Below are positions 1 through 8,728 of a stretch of 64,000 nt of DNA, one piece after another (the stretch's first letter is position 1; each line of letters begins with the position of its first letter). The position numbers were made by a program, and so were the translations under genes. The notes beneath the pieces are model-generated. The model saw nothing but the letters and a program-made list of their open reading frames with translations. It searched no databases and was not told where the DNA came from. The stretch comes from Rhodococcus sp040643435 (GTDB lineage: Bacteria > Actinomycetota > Actinomycetes > Mycobacteriales > Mycobacteriaceae), in the NCBI RefSeq assembly GCF_040643435.1, contig NZ_JBEYUH010000010.1:1-64000 (forward strand). The letters run 5' to 3'.

Positions 1-21
1 GTCGAATCACACGGCGGCCGA

Positions 22-1011
22 CTACCGTGAGACACCGGTCCTCGCTGAGGCCGGAACCAGATAGCCGAGCCTCCGCCGAACTCGGGGCGATTCAGCCGTA
101 GTGTTGCCGCAGTCGGCAGATTGTTTCCACCACCGTCGGGCTTGTGCCGAGTCTTCGGTGTCGAGTGCGAGCAGGCCCAGTTGAAGCATCGCGCCGGCAT
201 GTCCCTTGCGCGCTGCGTGTTCCCACCAGGATTGGGCTTGTTCGCTGTCACCGGCATTCTTGGCCAGCCGTCCAAGACCTGTCATCGCGTGTTCGTTGCC
301 GAGGTCTGCAGCCTGGCGCCACCATGACCGTGCCTGATCCAGGTCGCCCGTTTCGTCGGCCAAGGCGCCCAGTTCATACATCGCTATGGCACTGCCGTGC
401 GCGGCCGCTTGTTCCCACCAGGATCGGGCTTGATCGTCACCGGTCAACGTCGCGGCCTGCCCACCCAGTCTGAGCATCGCATCCACGTGGCCGCCGTGAG
501 CCGCTTGTTCCCACCAGGTCCTGGCGTCGATCCGATCACCATGGTGATCGGCGAGCATTCCCAGGTGGAACATTGCGTCCGCGTCCTTGCTCTGAGCGGC
601 GCGCTCCCACCAGGACTTGGCGCCGTCGAGGTCACCGCGGAGGGCAGCCTCGAGTCCGAGATTGAAATGGCTGCTTCCGCTGCCCGCGATGTGGTCGGTG
701 CTGTCGTCCAGTGGTGCGTCTTCTGTAGTGAACAGTTCGGCTTGTTCCCACCAGTGTTGTGCTTGGGCTGCGTCGCCTTCTTCGGCGGACAGATTGCCTA
801 GGTAGTGCATGGCTTCGGCATCGCCGTAGTCTGCTGCTGCGGACCACCATTTTCGGGCTTTGGTGTTGTTGCCCTGCTGGTGTGCTTCCCGACCGAGGCG
901 GACCATCGCTTCGGTGTCTTCCTGCTGGGCGGCACGTTCCCACTGGTATTCCGGTGCTGATGCCGGTCGGTCTCGTCGAAGCCATTGTGGTTTGCCGAAC
1001 GTGCCAGCCAT
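22..1011 (-). CDS. Sel1-like repeat protein
   Basis: About 329 residues made almost entirely of Sel1/TPR-like repeats of roughly 35 residues. At least eight units carry the pattern A-x-x-WW-x-x-AA...AM-x-x-LG-x-LA...GD-x-x-QA. Sel1 repeats form an alpha-solenoid used for protein-protein contact; no catalytic domain, signal peptide or membrane segment is visible, so a cytoplasmic scaffold or adaptor is likely. I chose the ATG at 1011 because the preceding 51 in-frame codons are low-complexity, Arg/Pro-rich and outside the repeat pattern. The partner is unknown. It lies at the window edge next to IS debris, so its genomic neighbours on one side are not visible. Confidence 0.8.
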   Translation of the reverse strand: MAGTFGKPQWLRRDRPASAPEYQWERAAQQEDTEAMVRLGREAHQQGNNTKARKWWSAAADYGDAEAMHYLGNLSAEEGDAAQAQHWWEQAELFTTEDAPLDDSTDHIAGSGSSHFNLGLEAALRGDLDGAKSWWERAAQSKDADAMFHLGMLADHHGDRIDARTWWEQAAHGGHVDAMLRLGGQAATLTGDDQARSWWEQAAAHGSAIAMYELGALADETGDLDQARSWWRQAADLGNEHAMTGLGRLAKNAGDSEQAQSWWEHAARKGHAGAMLQLGLLALDTEDSAQARRWWKQSADCGNTTAESPRVRRRLGYLVPASARTGVSR

Positions 1012-1272
1012 AACGCCTCCGTCTGTCGGCCGTCGATGTCGAGGTCGGCCAGTTGCTCGGCAATATAGCGGCACGGTCCGAAGCTGATCATTTCGGGGAC
1101 AGAGTTGTCCGTCCCATTGCCGATGGGACTGTGGCTCGGTGGCGGTTGGTGGTGAGATCGGCACGCTCGGTCAGCGGCTGCTCACCGCCGGGTGATCTGA
1201 GTGTCCGATCTTGCAGCAACGACGGTGCGGTGGCCGCGGGCGCTGGTGTCTTGCCGCCGAGGACGGTGGATT

Positions 1273-1321
1273 GTCGACGGCACGTGAAAACTGGTTCTGG
1301 CTCACTTTCCGTGATGGCGCA
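1273..1321 (+). repeat. Left 49-bp terminal inverted repeat (IS21-like end)
   Basis: Begins TGTCGACGGCAC and matches 43 of 49 bases of the reverse complement of 4179-4227. The 5'-TGT terminus and the length suggest an IS21-type end (inference). No istA or istB gene lies between the two ends. The surrounding gene-free stretch 1012-1367 holds nothing else that I can recognise. Confidence 0.65.
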
Positions 1322-1367
1322 TCAGAAATCCATGGAATGGCGCTGTGGCGACTTTCGGGGTGGCCGG

Positions 1368-1940
1368 TCAGGTGCGGTGTTGCTCGACCCGAGTCGCGCA
1401 GTACCGATAACCATCCTGGTTGGTGACCTGTTGCCATTCGAAGGTGACATCGGCACCAACGTCTACGGTCCGGAATCCCTCGGCGACGATGTGACTGAAG
1501 TGCGCCCAGCACCCACCAGGGGTCTGAGGCGAGTCGATTACTCCCCACCCGTCTTCGTCGTGCCAGATGCGGACGATGCCGGTCGTGGGCCCGCCCGAGG
1601 TGGCGACGGGCGAATCCTGACCGGGGGACGCGGGCGATACCTGCTCGGCGCTCCCGTCGGCGTGCATCCGCCACAGTCCGGCCCGGAACGGCCGGCGACC
1701 CCGGGTAACAGGTTGTTGCCCCACAGGCCATGCCCGGGTGCATTCGTAGGCGTAATCCGATTCTGGCCGGTCGAGCCGGTGCCACTCGAATTCGACGTGA
1801 TCGCCTGGGTGCAGTGCAGGGAACCCGTCGACCGCCACCGCAGCGAACCGCACGAGACAGCCACCGGGGACGTCGTCACCGTCGATCACACCCTGCATAC
1901 GCTCGATGTGCCAGTCGCGCACCACTCCTCGGCTTGTCAC
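1368..1940 (-). CDS. Tandem degenerate cold-shock-domain protein
   Basis: 190 residues with two copies of a cold-shock-like OB fold: residues about 4-55 (GVVRDWH...GVIDGDD...VRF...GDHVEFEW) and 120-175 (GIVRIWHDEDGWGVID...CWAHFSHI...GADVTFEW). The RNP1 motif, normally KGFGFI, is reduced to RMQGVI and DGWGVI. RNP2, normally VFVHF, is reduced to LVRF and CWAHF. Several nucleic-acid-stacking aromatics are therefore missing and RNA binding may be weak or altered. It lies between the left 49-bp inverted repeat and the ISL3 element and may be cargo of that unit. No SD-like sequence decides the start. Confidence 0.7.
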   Translation of the reverse strand: MTSRGVVRDWHIERMQGVIDGDDVPGGCLVRFAAVAVDGFPALHPGDHVEFEWHRLDRPESDYAYECTRAWPVGQQPVTRGRRPFRAGLWRMHADGSAEQVSPASPGQDSPVATSGGPTTGIVRIWHDEDGWGVIDSPQTPGGCWAHFSHIVAEGFRTVDVGADVTFEWQQVTNQDGYRYCATRVEQHRT

Positions 1941-1970
1941 CGGCCCAGTATCTCGTATCTCCGCCGCCGC

Positions 1971-3637
1971 GGGGTATCTCCGACGTCTCAGTAGCCGAGC
2001 AGGATTCGTTTACGAAGCAAGTCGAAGCCGGCACGCCCGTACATCTGCCGTTTGAGCATCTTGATGCGGTTGACGTGGCCTTCGACCGCACCGGAACTGT
2101 AGGGCAAGGCAAGACCGTTGCGGACCGCATCGTGATCGGCGTCCAGGCCCCGGACGAAGCGGTGCAGATGCGGTAGATCATCGGCGCGGACCGCGACCAT
2201 CCACGTATTGAGGTGTTCACCGCGGCGTTCGGTGAGGATCTGCGCGAAAGCGGTGACGTGGGCGGCGGTGGCCTCGAGATGCTGACAGCCGGCGAGAACC
2301 TGTTTGAGTCCGATCCGATCCTCATCGGTGAGGTCACGGGGGTGGCGCAGCATCCAGGAGGTGATCTGCCGGACCTTCGGCACCGAGCCCCGCAGGGGAG
2401 CAGCTCCGGCATGACGCAGCAGCCGGACGTAACTGCGGACGGTGGTGTAGCTCCCGCGATATCCCATCGCTCGAAGTTCCTCCTAGAGGACTGCAGCGGA
2501 AGTCTGTCCGTCGCCCCACCTCACATGCGGGTAGTCGGTGAACCCATCCAACAGCCGCGGACGACCGGCCCGTGCAGATCCGAGCAGCTCGTCTACCTCG
2601 GTGGCGCGGTAGAAGCGGCGCACGGTGTTGCGTGCCAAACCGAGTTCCCCGCAGATCGCCGCGATGGACAATCCTTTGGTCTTGAGGGCCGCAACCTGCG
2701 CAAAGCGACGCTTGGTGCGTTCTGTGAGACGCGGACTCGCCTGGCGAGCAGCGAGCATCTCACCGGCGAGCTTGCGCTGTGTTTCGCAGGTTGTGGGGTC
2801 AGGGGACGACTGCGCTTCGAGCGCAGAACGCAGACAGTGGTGATGTGCGGCAACGGTTTTCTCGACAGTGGCGGCGAGATTGTGCCATAGATGCCAGCGG
2901 TCGGCGACTTCGATCGCTTCGGGTGCACCGGTCCGGGCGGCCTCGGCGTAGGCGCCGGCGCGATCGCGACAGATCACTGCGGTTCCGGGACGCCCAGCCA
3001 GCCATGCGGCCACGGTATCGGCACGCCGGTCGGGCAGGACATCGATCGGGCGGTGGGTGTTCATGTCCACCAGAACGGTTCCGTAGCGATGCCGTTTACG
3101 CAGGGCGAAGTCGTCGATCCCGAGTACCTCGACGGGGTGCACCGGTGGCTCCGGCAGGCTGCGCACCAGCCGCAACAAGGTCGAACGCCCCACCGGCATC
3201 CCCAAAGCGTCCGCCAGGCGTGCTCCGACTCGTCCGGCCAACGCCAACCCGATCCGCTCGAAACTTGCGGTCAGCAACCGGGTGCGCCGAGCATATGCCG
3301 AGGTCAGTCCGTCGACCTGTTCGGCGAATGTCCGTCGGCTGTACTGCCCGTTGGGGCACAGGAATCGGCGCACCCGAAGAACCAGGCGGCTGGGGCGGTT
3401 ACCGATCGCGGCGTCGGCGAGGGTGCGGTCGTAACGGCTGTGGACCCGCACCGACTTGTTCCCGCAGTCAGGACACGAGGCGCCCTGCGTCGCCGCACAT
3501 GCGCGGATACGGATCCCGGCAGCGGACGCGTCGATCGACTCGATAGTCACACCGGCCAGGTGTGGGAGCAGAACCCGCAGGTCACAGCGATTCGCAGAAC
3601 ACCGACAAGATCATCGTCTGCGGATCGGCGGAACCCC
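1971..3637 (-). mobile_element. ISL3-family insertion sequence, inactivated
   Basis: Contains one long transposase frame. Candidate imperfect ends are GGGGTATCTCCGA at 1971 and GGGGTTCCGCCGA read inward from 3637, which match at 10 of 13 positions. No clear 8-bp target duplication is seen, so the boundaries are tentative. The transposase is interrupted, so the element probably cannot move by itself. Confidence 0.6.
1988..3550 (-). pseudogene. ISL3-family transposase split by an amber codon
   Basis: The two frames 2483-3550 (355 aa) and 1988-2467 (159 aa) are in the same phase, separated only by TAG at 2483-2485 and five sense codons (EELRA). Together they give about 520 residues, a normal ISL3 transposase length. 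Visible features are an N-terminal zinc-finger-like CPDCG...C, the DDE-type core (GIDDFALRKRHRYGTVLVD, then an ICRDRAGAYA region and ADRWHLWHNL) and the C-terminal SSGAVEGHVNRIKMLKRQMYGRAG signature read in two parts across residues 470-505. The family-like N-terminus (LRVLLPHLAG) continues upstream of the GTG at 3550 without a standard start codon, so the true start is uncertain. Confidence 0.8.
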
Positions 3638-3681
3638 TAAGGGGCACCCACTTCCGTGATGATCCGATTGCGAGGTCACCG

Positions 3682-4125
3682 TCACCGGTTATCGGGATGA
3701 GACGGTCGCCTGGTCCCGATCCAGTGGATACCGTCGGGGCCAGGTAAGTGCGGTTGCGGCAGGTAGCAGGGGTAGAACTCGCCGGTGTGCCAAGCGCCAG
3801 CAACTGTCTCCGGATCGTCGGGTTCGAATCCTGCTCGGACTGTAGGCAGGTGTTCACGCCAGCCGACCAGTCCGGAGTCGTCGCGACCCCATACCCGCAC
3901 CACCAATGTCATGACCGAATCCACCCAGCTCAGCCGTTCTATCTCGTACACCCCGGTGCCCCAGGGTCGTGCCGACAAATGTCTGGTGAGCGCAGACAGA
4001 AAGCGCATGTCCCAGTCGGTTTGTTCGAAGTCACCGTGTCGGACGGTCGGCAGTTCCTCACCGCTATCGCTGGTGTTGTAGTGCTCGTAACGGCCGTTGT
4101 ATTCGGCGCCTCGGCTGCGATCCAT
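3682..4125 (-). CDS. Hypothetical protein, 147 aa
   Basis: No family recognised. The protein is soluble-looking, acidic to neutral and tryptophan-rich, with a predicted beta-rich centre (GTGVYEIERLSWVDSVMTLV) followed by WREHLPTVRAGFEPDD. It has no signal peptide or membrane segment. It lies between the ISL3 element and the right 49-bp inverted repeat, on the same strand as the cold-shock-like gene. Before ISL3 insertion the two may have been neighbours inside one mobile unit. Confidence 0.5.
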   Translation of the reverse strand: MDRSRGAEYNGRYEHYNTSDSGEELPTVRHGDFEQTDWDMRFLSALTRHLSARPWGTGVYEIERLSWVDSVMTLVVRVWGRDDSGLVGWREHLPTVRAGFEPDDPETVAGAWHTGEFYPCYLPQPHLPGPDGIHWIGTRRPSHPDNR

Positions 4126-4178
4126 GGTCGAAGTCTGCCAGGCAGAATCTGCGGGTTACTGTGCTGAGATATGGTGTC

Positions 4179-4227
4179 GCGCCATCACGCAAAGTGAGCC
4201 AGAACCAAAATTCAGGTGCCGTTGACA
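4179..4227 (-). repeat. Right 49-bp terminal inverted repeat (IS21-like end)
   Basis: Read on the minus strand it starts TGTCAACGGCACCTGAA and then shares the 17-base run TGGTTCTGGCTCACTTT with the left copy at 1273-1321; 43 of 49 bases match. The pair bounds 2,955 bp. No flanking target duplication was found. Confidence 0.65.
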
Positions 4228-4412
4228 TAAAGGCCCAGGTCAGGAGTTGTGAGACGGCTGTGGGAGTGCACAGGACGACGAGTTCCCGCTGCCGGGGCGA
4301 CGTGGCCCGCGCTCAGGGCCGCCGGACCGCTGGAGGGTGGCCCCTGCCAACCTGTTGCGGAGATAGATGATCGCACGCCGAGCGAGATGGAAAGAATCAC
4401 GGAATGCAGGAC

Positions 4413-4580
4413 AGTCAATCTGCCGATTCTGCGCTGGCGTCGCCGGCAGTCATAGCTCGGCTCGATTCAGGTCACGATCGCGATGCGTAATTGCTCGCGC
4501 GTGGGCAGACGCTGTCTGTCGAGGATGTTGCTTTGGAGCAGCGCAAAGAACGATTCAATCGCGGTGTGGTGGCCGGCCGC
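4413..4580 (-). pseudogene. IS3-family OrfB transposase C-terminal remnant
   Basis: Reading the minus strand gives GHHTAIESFFALLQ, then LDRQRLPTREQLRIAIVT, a stop, then IEPSYDCRRRQRRIGRLT. This matches the end of IS3-type integrase cores (usually NAAMESFFALLQ...LAIVTWIERTYHRRRRQRRLG). The conserved Trp after IVT has become TGA. Only the tail of the gene is present; it abuts the end of the DUF2075 gene. The rest of 4228-4584 shows nothing recognisable. Confidence 0.65.
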
Positions 4581-4584
4581 CTCG

Positions 4585-6503
4585 CTACTCGGTGATCAGG
4601 TAACGTAGCGCTTCGCGAGTTTCCGGATCGGTGGAGTAGATGACCGTGCCGACCATTCCTCGGGTCAAGAGGACCTTGTAAACGTTGCGGACCAGTCGGT
4701 CGAACCGAACGTCGGTGATCTTGGCTCGGTTCTTGAAGTCGGGATCTCGGTTGGCGGCTCGATTGGTGGTGAACCGGCCGCCCCTCCACACCAGGTCGGG
4801 ACCCAGGATGACGCCGTTCCAGTCGTACTCGAAGCCCTGGGCTGTGTAGACACATCCCACTTGTCCGAAGCCGCCGTCTTCGGTGGCCCACAACGGAGCA
4901 GGGGGAGCGTCGCCGGTGCGACGATCGCTCTTGCTGTTCCACGGCCGCGCCCAGCTTCCGATCTGTACATCGGGAACGAGGTTGTCGTCCTTGTCGGCGT
5001 TGCTCCACGGCCAGCAGTAGCCCGCCGTCATCCGCGCCGAGTAGCCCTGCTCCATCTGCTGCAGAAGCAGGTGCTCCATCTCCTCGGGGGTATCGGCGAC
5101 GCGCACCGTGAATTGGGGGTCGGGCGACCATTTGAATGGGCCTCCGTCGGTGAGACCGAGAAGACGCTTGACCCACAAGACGTATTCTTCGCTACCACCG
5201 CAGCGGAACTGTTCGCCGAGATGCACGTGCTGTGTTTCGAGCCGATCGACGTGGCGTAGCGCTGGACCTGCTCCAGAGACCCCATTTCCCCGGGACGCAC
5301 CACCTGGTGCTCGTCCAGAAGAAACACCGGCACTCGAGCCGCGGCGATGAGCTCATCGACCTGGGGCCGATCGGTCCGCAACTCGGCGCGCGTGTAGCGA
5401 TCCACCGAGGTCTCCCGGATCCGGTGGGCTTCGCCGATTATCAGGACGTCAAGGCCGTTGGGCTCGGCGGACATGAACTGATTGAAGTACTTGAACATCT
5501 TCTGTACTCGAGGGGCTCGATGTCCGGCCACCTTGCGCAGAGTTTGGGTGAACGATCGTGACCCGGTGGCGTGCAGGACAGTTCGGCCCCGACGGGCCAA
5601 CTCGCCGAGCAAGGACAGAGCGATGACGCTTTTGCCGCTGCCCGGACCACCCGTGACGATGATGACGCGCTTGTTGTTCGCGGCCCTCGAACTCTCCACA
5701 GCATGGAGTACAAGATCGACTGCGAGCTGCTGGTTGCCGAGAAGGTGGAACTGTGGCCGGTCGCGCACCTCGGCGGCAGCTACCTTCAGCAACTGCTGGG
5801 ACGGCGCCACAGCCGACCGCATCAACGTGTCGGCGGCAGCGCGACCAGAGGTCGGCGCGAGACGGGTGCGTAGGAAGTCGTGCATGGCTCCACGGTCAGC
5901 GGCAGTGAACAATCGTCCGGTGAGGCCGGCTGGGTATGTGCGCAGGTCGGCCACAGTTCCGGGATCGGTGGCGTTGTGGAGGTATGCGATACCGGCCAAC
6001 GCATCGGGTTGGTCGGATACGGCGCGCGCAAAGTCGGAGATGTACTCGCAATAGCCTTTGACCTGCGCTACGGGGTGCAGCTTGGGGGCACCCGGCATGC
6101 CGGGGACCTCGACCAATTCAGGATTGTCTTCGTAGCGGTACGCGGCCGTCCACTGCTTCAACTCGACAACCACGTACGAAGCTGCACCCGATTGTGGGTG
6201 CATTCCGGCAAGCACGACGTCTGCTCGCTGGGAGGTCAAGGGCAGGTGGTACTCGACGAGCATCTCTACGTCGCCGAGTCCCGCCTCAACGAGGTCTTGC
6301 GCAAGTGCCGGGAGGCTACGGCTCCACGATTTCTGCTCGGACAAGCCGGCTCGGCGACCGGTCTTGAACAGCATCTGCTCCAACAATTGCTCCGCAAGCG
6401 AGTCCGGTCGGTCGAGCTCGACGATACGACGGGCAGAAGTACGAAGCAGTGTCACAGTCAGGTCCCCAAGGCAGCACGAATCCAGTCGTGCGGGTGGGGA
6501 CAT
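4585..6503 (-). pseudogene. DUF2075 superfamily-1-like helicase/ATPase, frameshifted
   Basis: Two overlapping frames make one DUF2075 protein: 5028-6503 supplies the N-terminus and ATPase core, and 4585-5226 supplies the C-terminal helicase half (VHLGEQFRCGGSEEYV...). The break lies near 5225-5240, where one base appears to be missing. Walker A is GGPGSGKSVIA. Walker B reads VLIIGEAHRIRE where family members have DEAHR, so the metal-binding Asp is replaced by Gly. Residues about 70-150 carry ADVVLAGM...YVVVELKQW, which resembles a restriction-endonuclease-like fold seen before some DUF2075 modules. A GTG at 6455 (VTLLRTSARR) is an alternative start. The frameshift and the lost Asp both point to a decaying gene; DUF2075 proteins are often defence-linked. 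Confidence 0.75.
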
Positions 6504-6640
6504 GTCCGTGGCTGCTCGTCACAGCGGAAGTCCGTCGGGCCGCGGTGGAGAGACTATCGGAAGGGGCCGTCGCGCTCACCCCACCGCGGAGGGCGCGTCT
6601 GCGGTTCCGTTCACGCGCCGCTCTGGGCTGGGCGGCATAC

Positions 6641-7411
6641 TTACGCAGCCGCACCAGTCCTGCAGGCGCACCTCACCGCCCGCCCGAATTCGTCGTCGGG
6701 TAGCCACCCGTACTCATCACACTTCCCGCACTTGTCGGGTACTGCGCGGGGCACTGCCAACCCCTGCCACATGGGCACCCAAGCCTGCGCATACTTCATC
6801 GGGTCCGCAGGTCGATGGACTGCCTGGGCGGTCGCGACGAGCTTTGGGACTCCGTGCACCTCGATCAAGATCTCTATGGCAGCTGCATCCTCGGGTTTGA
6901 GATATGCGAATGTAGCCGTCAATCCCGCGCGGCTGCATGCCGCTGCAAGGTTGGCGACTGACGGACTGAGCGGTGCTTTCGAGACTTGGCGCGTGCGGTT
7001 GGTTCTCGTCCTTGGTGAATCGATTCTTGAAAGACTGCCTGGCTCTCCGTTGTCCGCACGACCGCGCGTCGGCTTTTCAGGCCCCGGGGCGGTACGCGGC
7101 TCTTCGTAGATCGTCTGGATAGTGATCCACTGGCCGCGCTCGTTCTGGATCTTCTCTCGGATCAAGTAGCCCAGCTCAGCCAACTCTCGGAGGGCGGAGC
7201 GGACGGCGTCGCGCCCCTCCTTCGGTGACTTGCCGGCGATCGAGTCGGACCGAGTGCGCCAGTCGTCCGGTTTCGACAGCAACCAGATCAGCACGCCACG
7301 GGCGCGGAAGGACAAGCGCTCGTCGTTGATGACGGCATTGCTGAGGATGGTGAAGTTGCTGGCCAGGCGCGGTCCACGACGCACGCCGCCAGCCAGGGTA
7401 TTCTGGCCCAC
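6641..7411 (-). CDS. Replication-initiator-like winged-helix protein with C-terminal zinc ribbon
   Basis: 256 residues. The N-terminal region (FTILSNAVINDERLSFRA...LIWLLSKPDDWRTRS...GYLIRE) is the winged-helix seen in phage and integrative-element replication or DnaD-like proteins of actinobacteria. A Pro/Arg-rich linker is followed by a conserved helical region (about 145-210). The C-terminus carries CGKCDEYGWLPDD...CAC, a probable zinc-binding knuckle. The likely role is DNA binding at an element origin or in primosome recruitment. No integrase or helicase partner is seen nearby, so it may be a relic of a lost mobile element. ATG at 7411 follows no strong SD. Confidence 0.6.
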   Translation of the reverse strand: MGQNTLAGGVRRGPRLASNFTILSNAVINDERLSFRARGVLIWLLSKPDDWRTRSDSIAGKSPKEGRDAVRSALRELAELGYLIREKIQNERGQWITIQTIYEEPRTAPGPEKPTRGRADNGEPGSLSRIDSPRTRTNRTRQVSKAPLSPSVANLAAACSRAGLTATFAYLKPEDAAAIEILIEVHGVPKLVATAQAVHRPADPMKYAQAWVPMWQGLAVPRAVPDKCGKCDEYGWLPDDEFGRAVRCACRTGAAA

Positions 7412-8017
7412 GTTCGACTCCCAACTAGTCGGACAACCGGCCCGTCGGGAGTTGCCGCTCCTGGCGGGCCTTCTTCACTTGTGACGCCACGCGGGTCGGT
7501 GGCGATCTTGGAATCTTGGCATCGAAGAATGATCAACGCAAGAAAATCGTCGATTTTGTTTGTAGACAATGTGTTTCAGGCTGGGTCCGTACGTCGAAGT
7601 CCGCAATGGTCGATGTCGAGTCGGCGACTCAACTACCGGAGCGGATCATCGACCCCACCGGCATCAAGCGCCCGCTCCTGAACCCAATGTTCAGGCGCTC
7701 TTCCAAGCGCTCACGCGTCGGCCCCGTCAGGCGACGTTGGTTGAAGATAGCGAGCGTTCTCGGATAAGCGCCTCGACGCCGAGCTCTCGACCCTCGCACG
7801 CGAAGCTCATCGCATTGAGGATTTCCTCCGGTGCGATATCGCTGAGGGGGCGGGTGACGTCGGCACGTGTCGTACGGAACCCGCGCCAACGGGCCTTGTC
7901 GATCCCGACTCGGATGGTTGAAGGAGTCTGCGGGGCGAGACATCTTCTTGTCGACCATCAGTACCCGATCGATCGGATCGCGTCGATACTGAAGTGAGTA
8001 AGCGAGAGGGGGCTGCC
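7412..8017. other. Gene-free stretch
   Basis: About 600 bp without a convincing coding frame. The open frames on both strands have arginine/proline-biased composition and no family features. Nothing else was recognised. Confidence 0.5.
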
Positions 8018-8296
8018 ATGGATTCAGACGACGGAATCCGGGATGGGACCGGGCACAGCGAGGAATCGCGCCGATCCGAGCTGGTTTCGAGAGCCCAGAT
8101 TCATGAGCAACGAATGGATCTGTTGAGGCACTTGATCGCATTGGTGCTGGTTCTCGCCCTATTCGGAATAGTCACTTATCAGGCACTGAGCCAGGGTGAT
8201 CTCGAGAATATTGCCCAAGCAACCGCACCCGTTTCGGGTCTTGCCGGAATTGCGGTGGGCTGGTTGTTCGGTGCGAGAAGCAGTTCCGCGGATTGA
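8018..8296 (+). CDS. Small single-pass membrane protein
   Basis: 92 residues from the ATG at 8018, which is preceded by GAGAGGGGG. An in-frame GTG lies at 7994, but the SD fits 8018. The N-terminal half is charged (RRSELVSRAQIHEQRMDLL). It is followed by one hydrophobic helix (LIALVLVLALFGIVTYQAL) and a second weakly hydrophobic glycine-rich stretch (PVSGLAGIAVGWLFGA). Function unknown. This architecture is common for small proteins in actinobacterial phages and mobile elements. Confidence 0.6.
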   Translation: MDSDDGIRDGTGHSEESRRSELVSRAQIHEQRMDLLRHLIALVLVLALFGIVTYQALSQGDLENIAQATAPVSGLAGIAVGWLFGARSSSAD

Positions 8297-8320
8297 ACCG
8301 CCTGTAAGTGTCTGTAGTGG

Positions 8321-8518
8321 CTGAGCGTTGTCGGCCCCCTGGAACCTGATCCCACTGCCAGACTCGCGAATTGCACGGCAGAGGAATGCCTCGGGTATCT
8401 GACCGGGATTCTCCGTGCGATCCATTGGTTCGACGGGTCCTTCGAGCAGCAGTTCCTGGACGGATATCCGCAACTGGTGCTGGCCAGGCTCCTCGATCTG
8501 ATGCAGCTGCAAGGCTGA
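8321..8518 (+). pseudogene. DUF6508-like protein fragment
   Basis: The open frame after TAG at 8318 encodes CTAEECLGYLTGILRAIHWF, then DGSFEQQFLDGY and LARLLDLMQ before the TGA at 8516. The pattern resembles the C-terminal part of DUF6508 proteins (LLT-x-x-x-R...F-x-x-G...ESG...RL). There is no ATG, GTG or TTG before the conserved part, so this is a truncated remnant. The family assignment is from memory of the pattern. Confidence 0.4.
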
Positions 8519-8552
8519 CCGCACCGGCTTCGGACTGAACAGAGATTGAGTA

Positions 8553-8581
8553 GTTTCGACCCCGCTTTCCGGGGTCGAAAC
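8553..8581. terminator. 11-bp perfect hairpin
   Basis: GTTTCGACCCC and GGGGTCGAAAC pair around a 7-base loop. It lies between the fragment at 8321-8518 and the convergent astacin gene; probably a bidirectional terminator. Confidence 0.55.
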
Positions 8582-8615
8582 CACGTAAATCGGCAATGGA
8601 AGGGTCCGAGACTGC

Positions 8616-8679
8616 CTCGCGCGCTGAACCGGGGTTTGCCCGCACTACACGTAGGGCGAGCCTCGGTTCAGCGCGCGAG
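8616..8679. repeat. Long interrupted hairpin
   Basis: The 19-base arms CTCGCGCGCTGAACCGGGG and CCTCGGTTCAGCGCGCGAG pair with one mismatch; the loop also has GCCC/GGGC pairing. It lies just beyond the stop of the astacin gene (minus strand) and may terminate that operon. Confidence 0.55.
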
Positions 8680-8728
8680 AGTTGTACGGGCGCAGGTGAC
8701 CCGGGGAACAAGGCGCGGGCCTTCTGCG

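Noticed and set aside
2483..2485. Programmed amber readthrough or recoding in the ISL3 transposase
   Set aside because: ISL3 transposases are normally one uninterrupted frame and no recoding signal is visible; a nonsense mutation is simpler.
7629..8141. 170-aa minus-strand frame
   Set aside because: Overlaps the start of the small membrane protein and is Arg/Pro-rich; no motif recognised.
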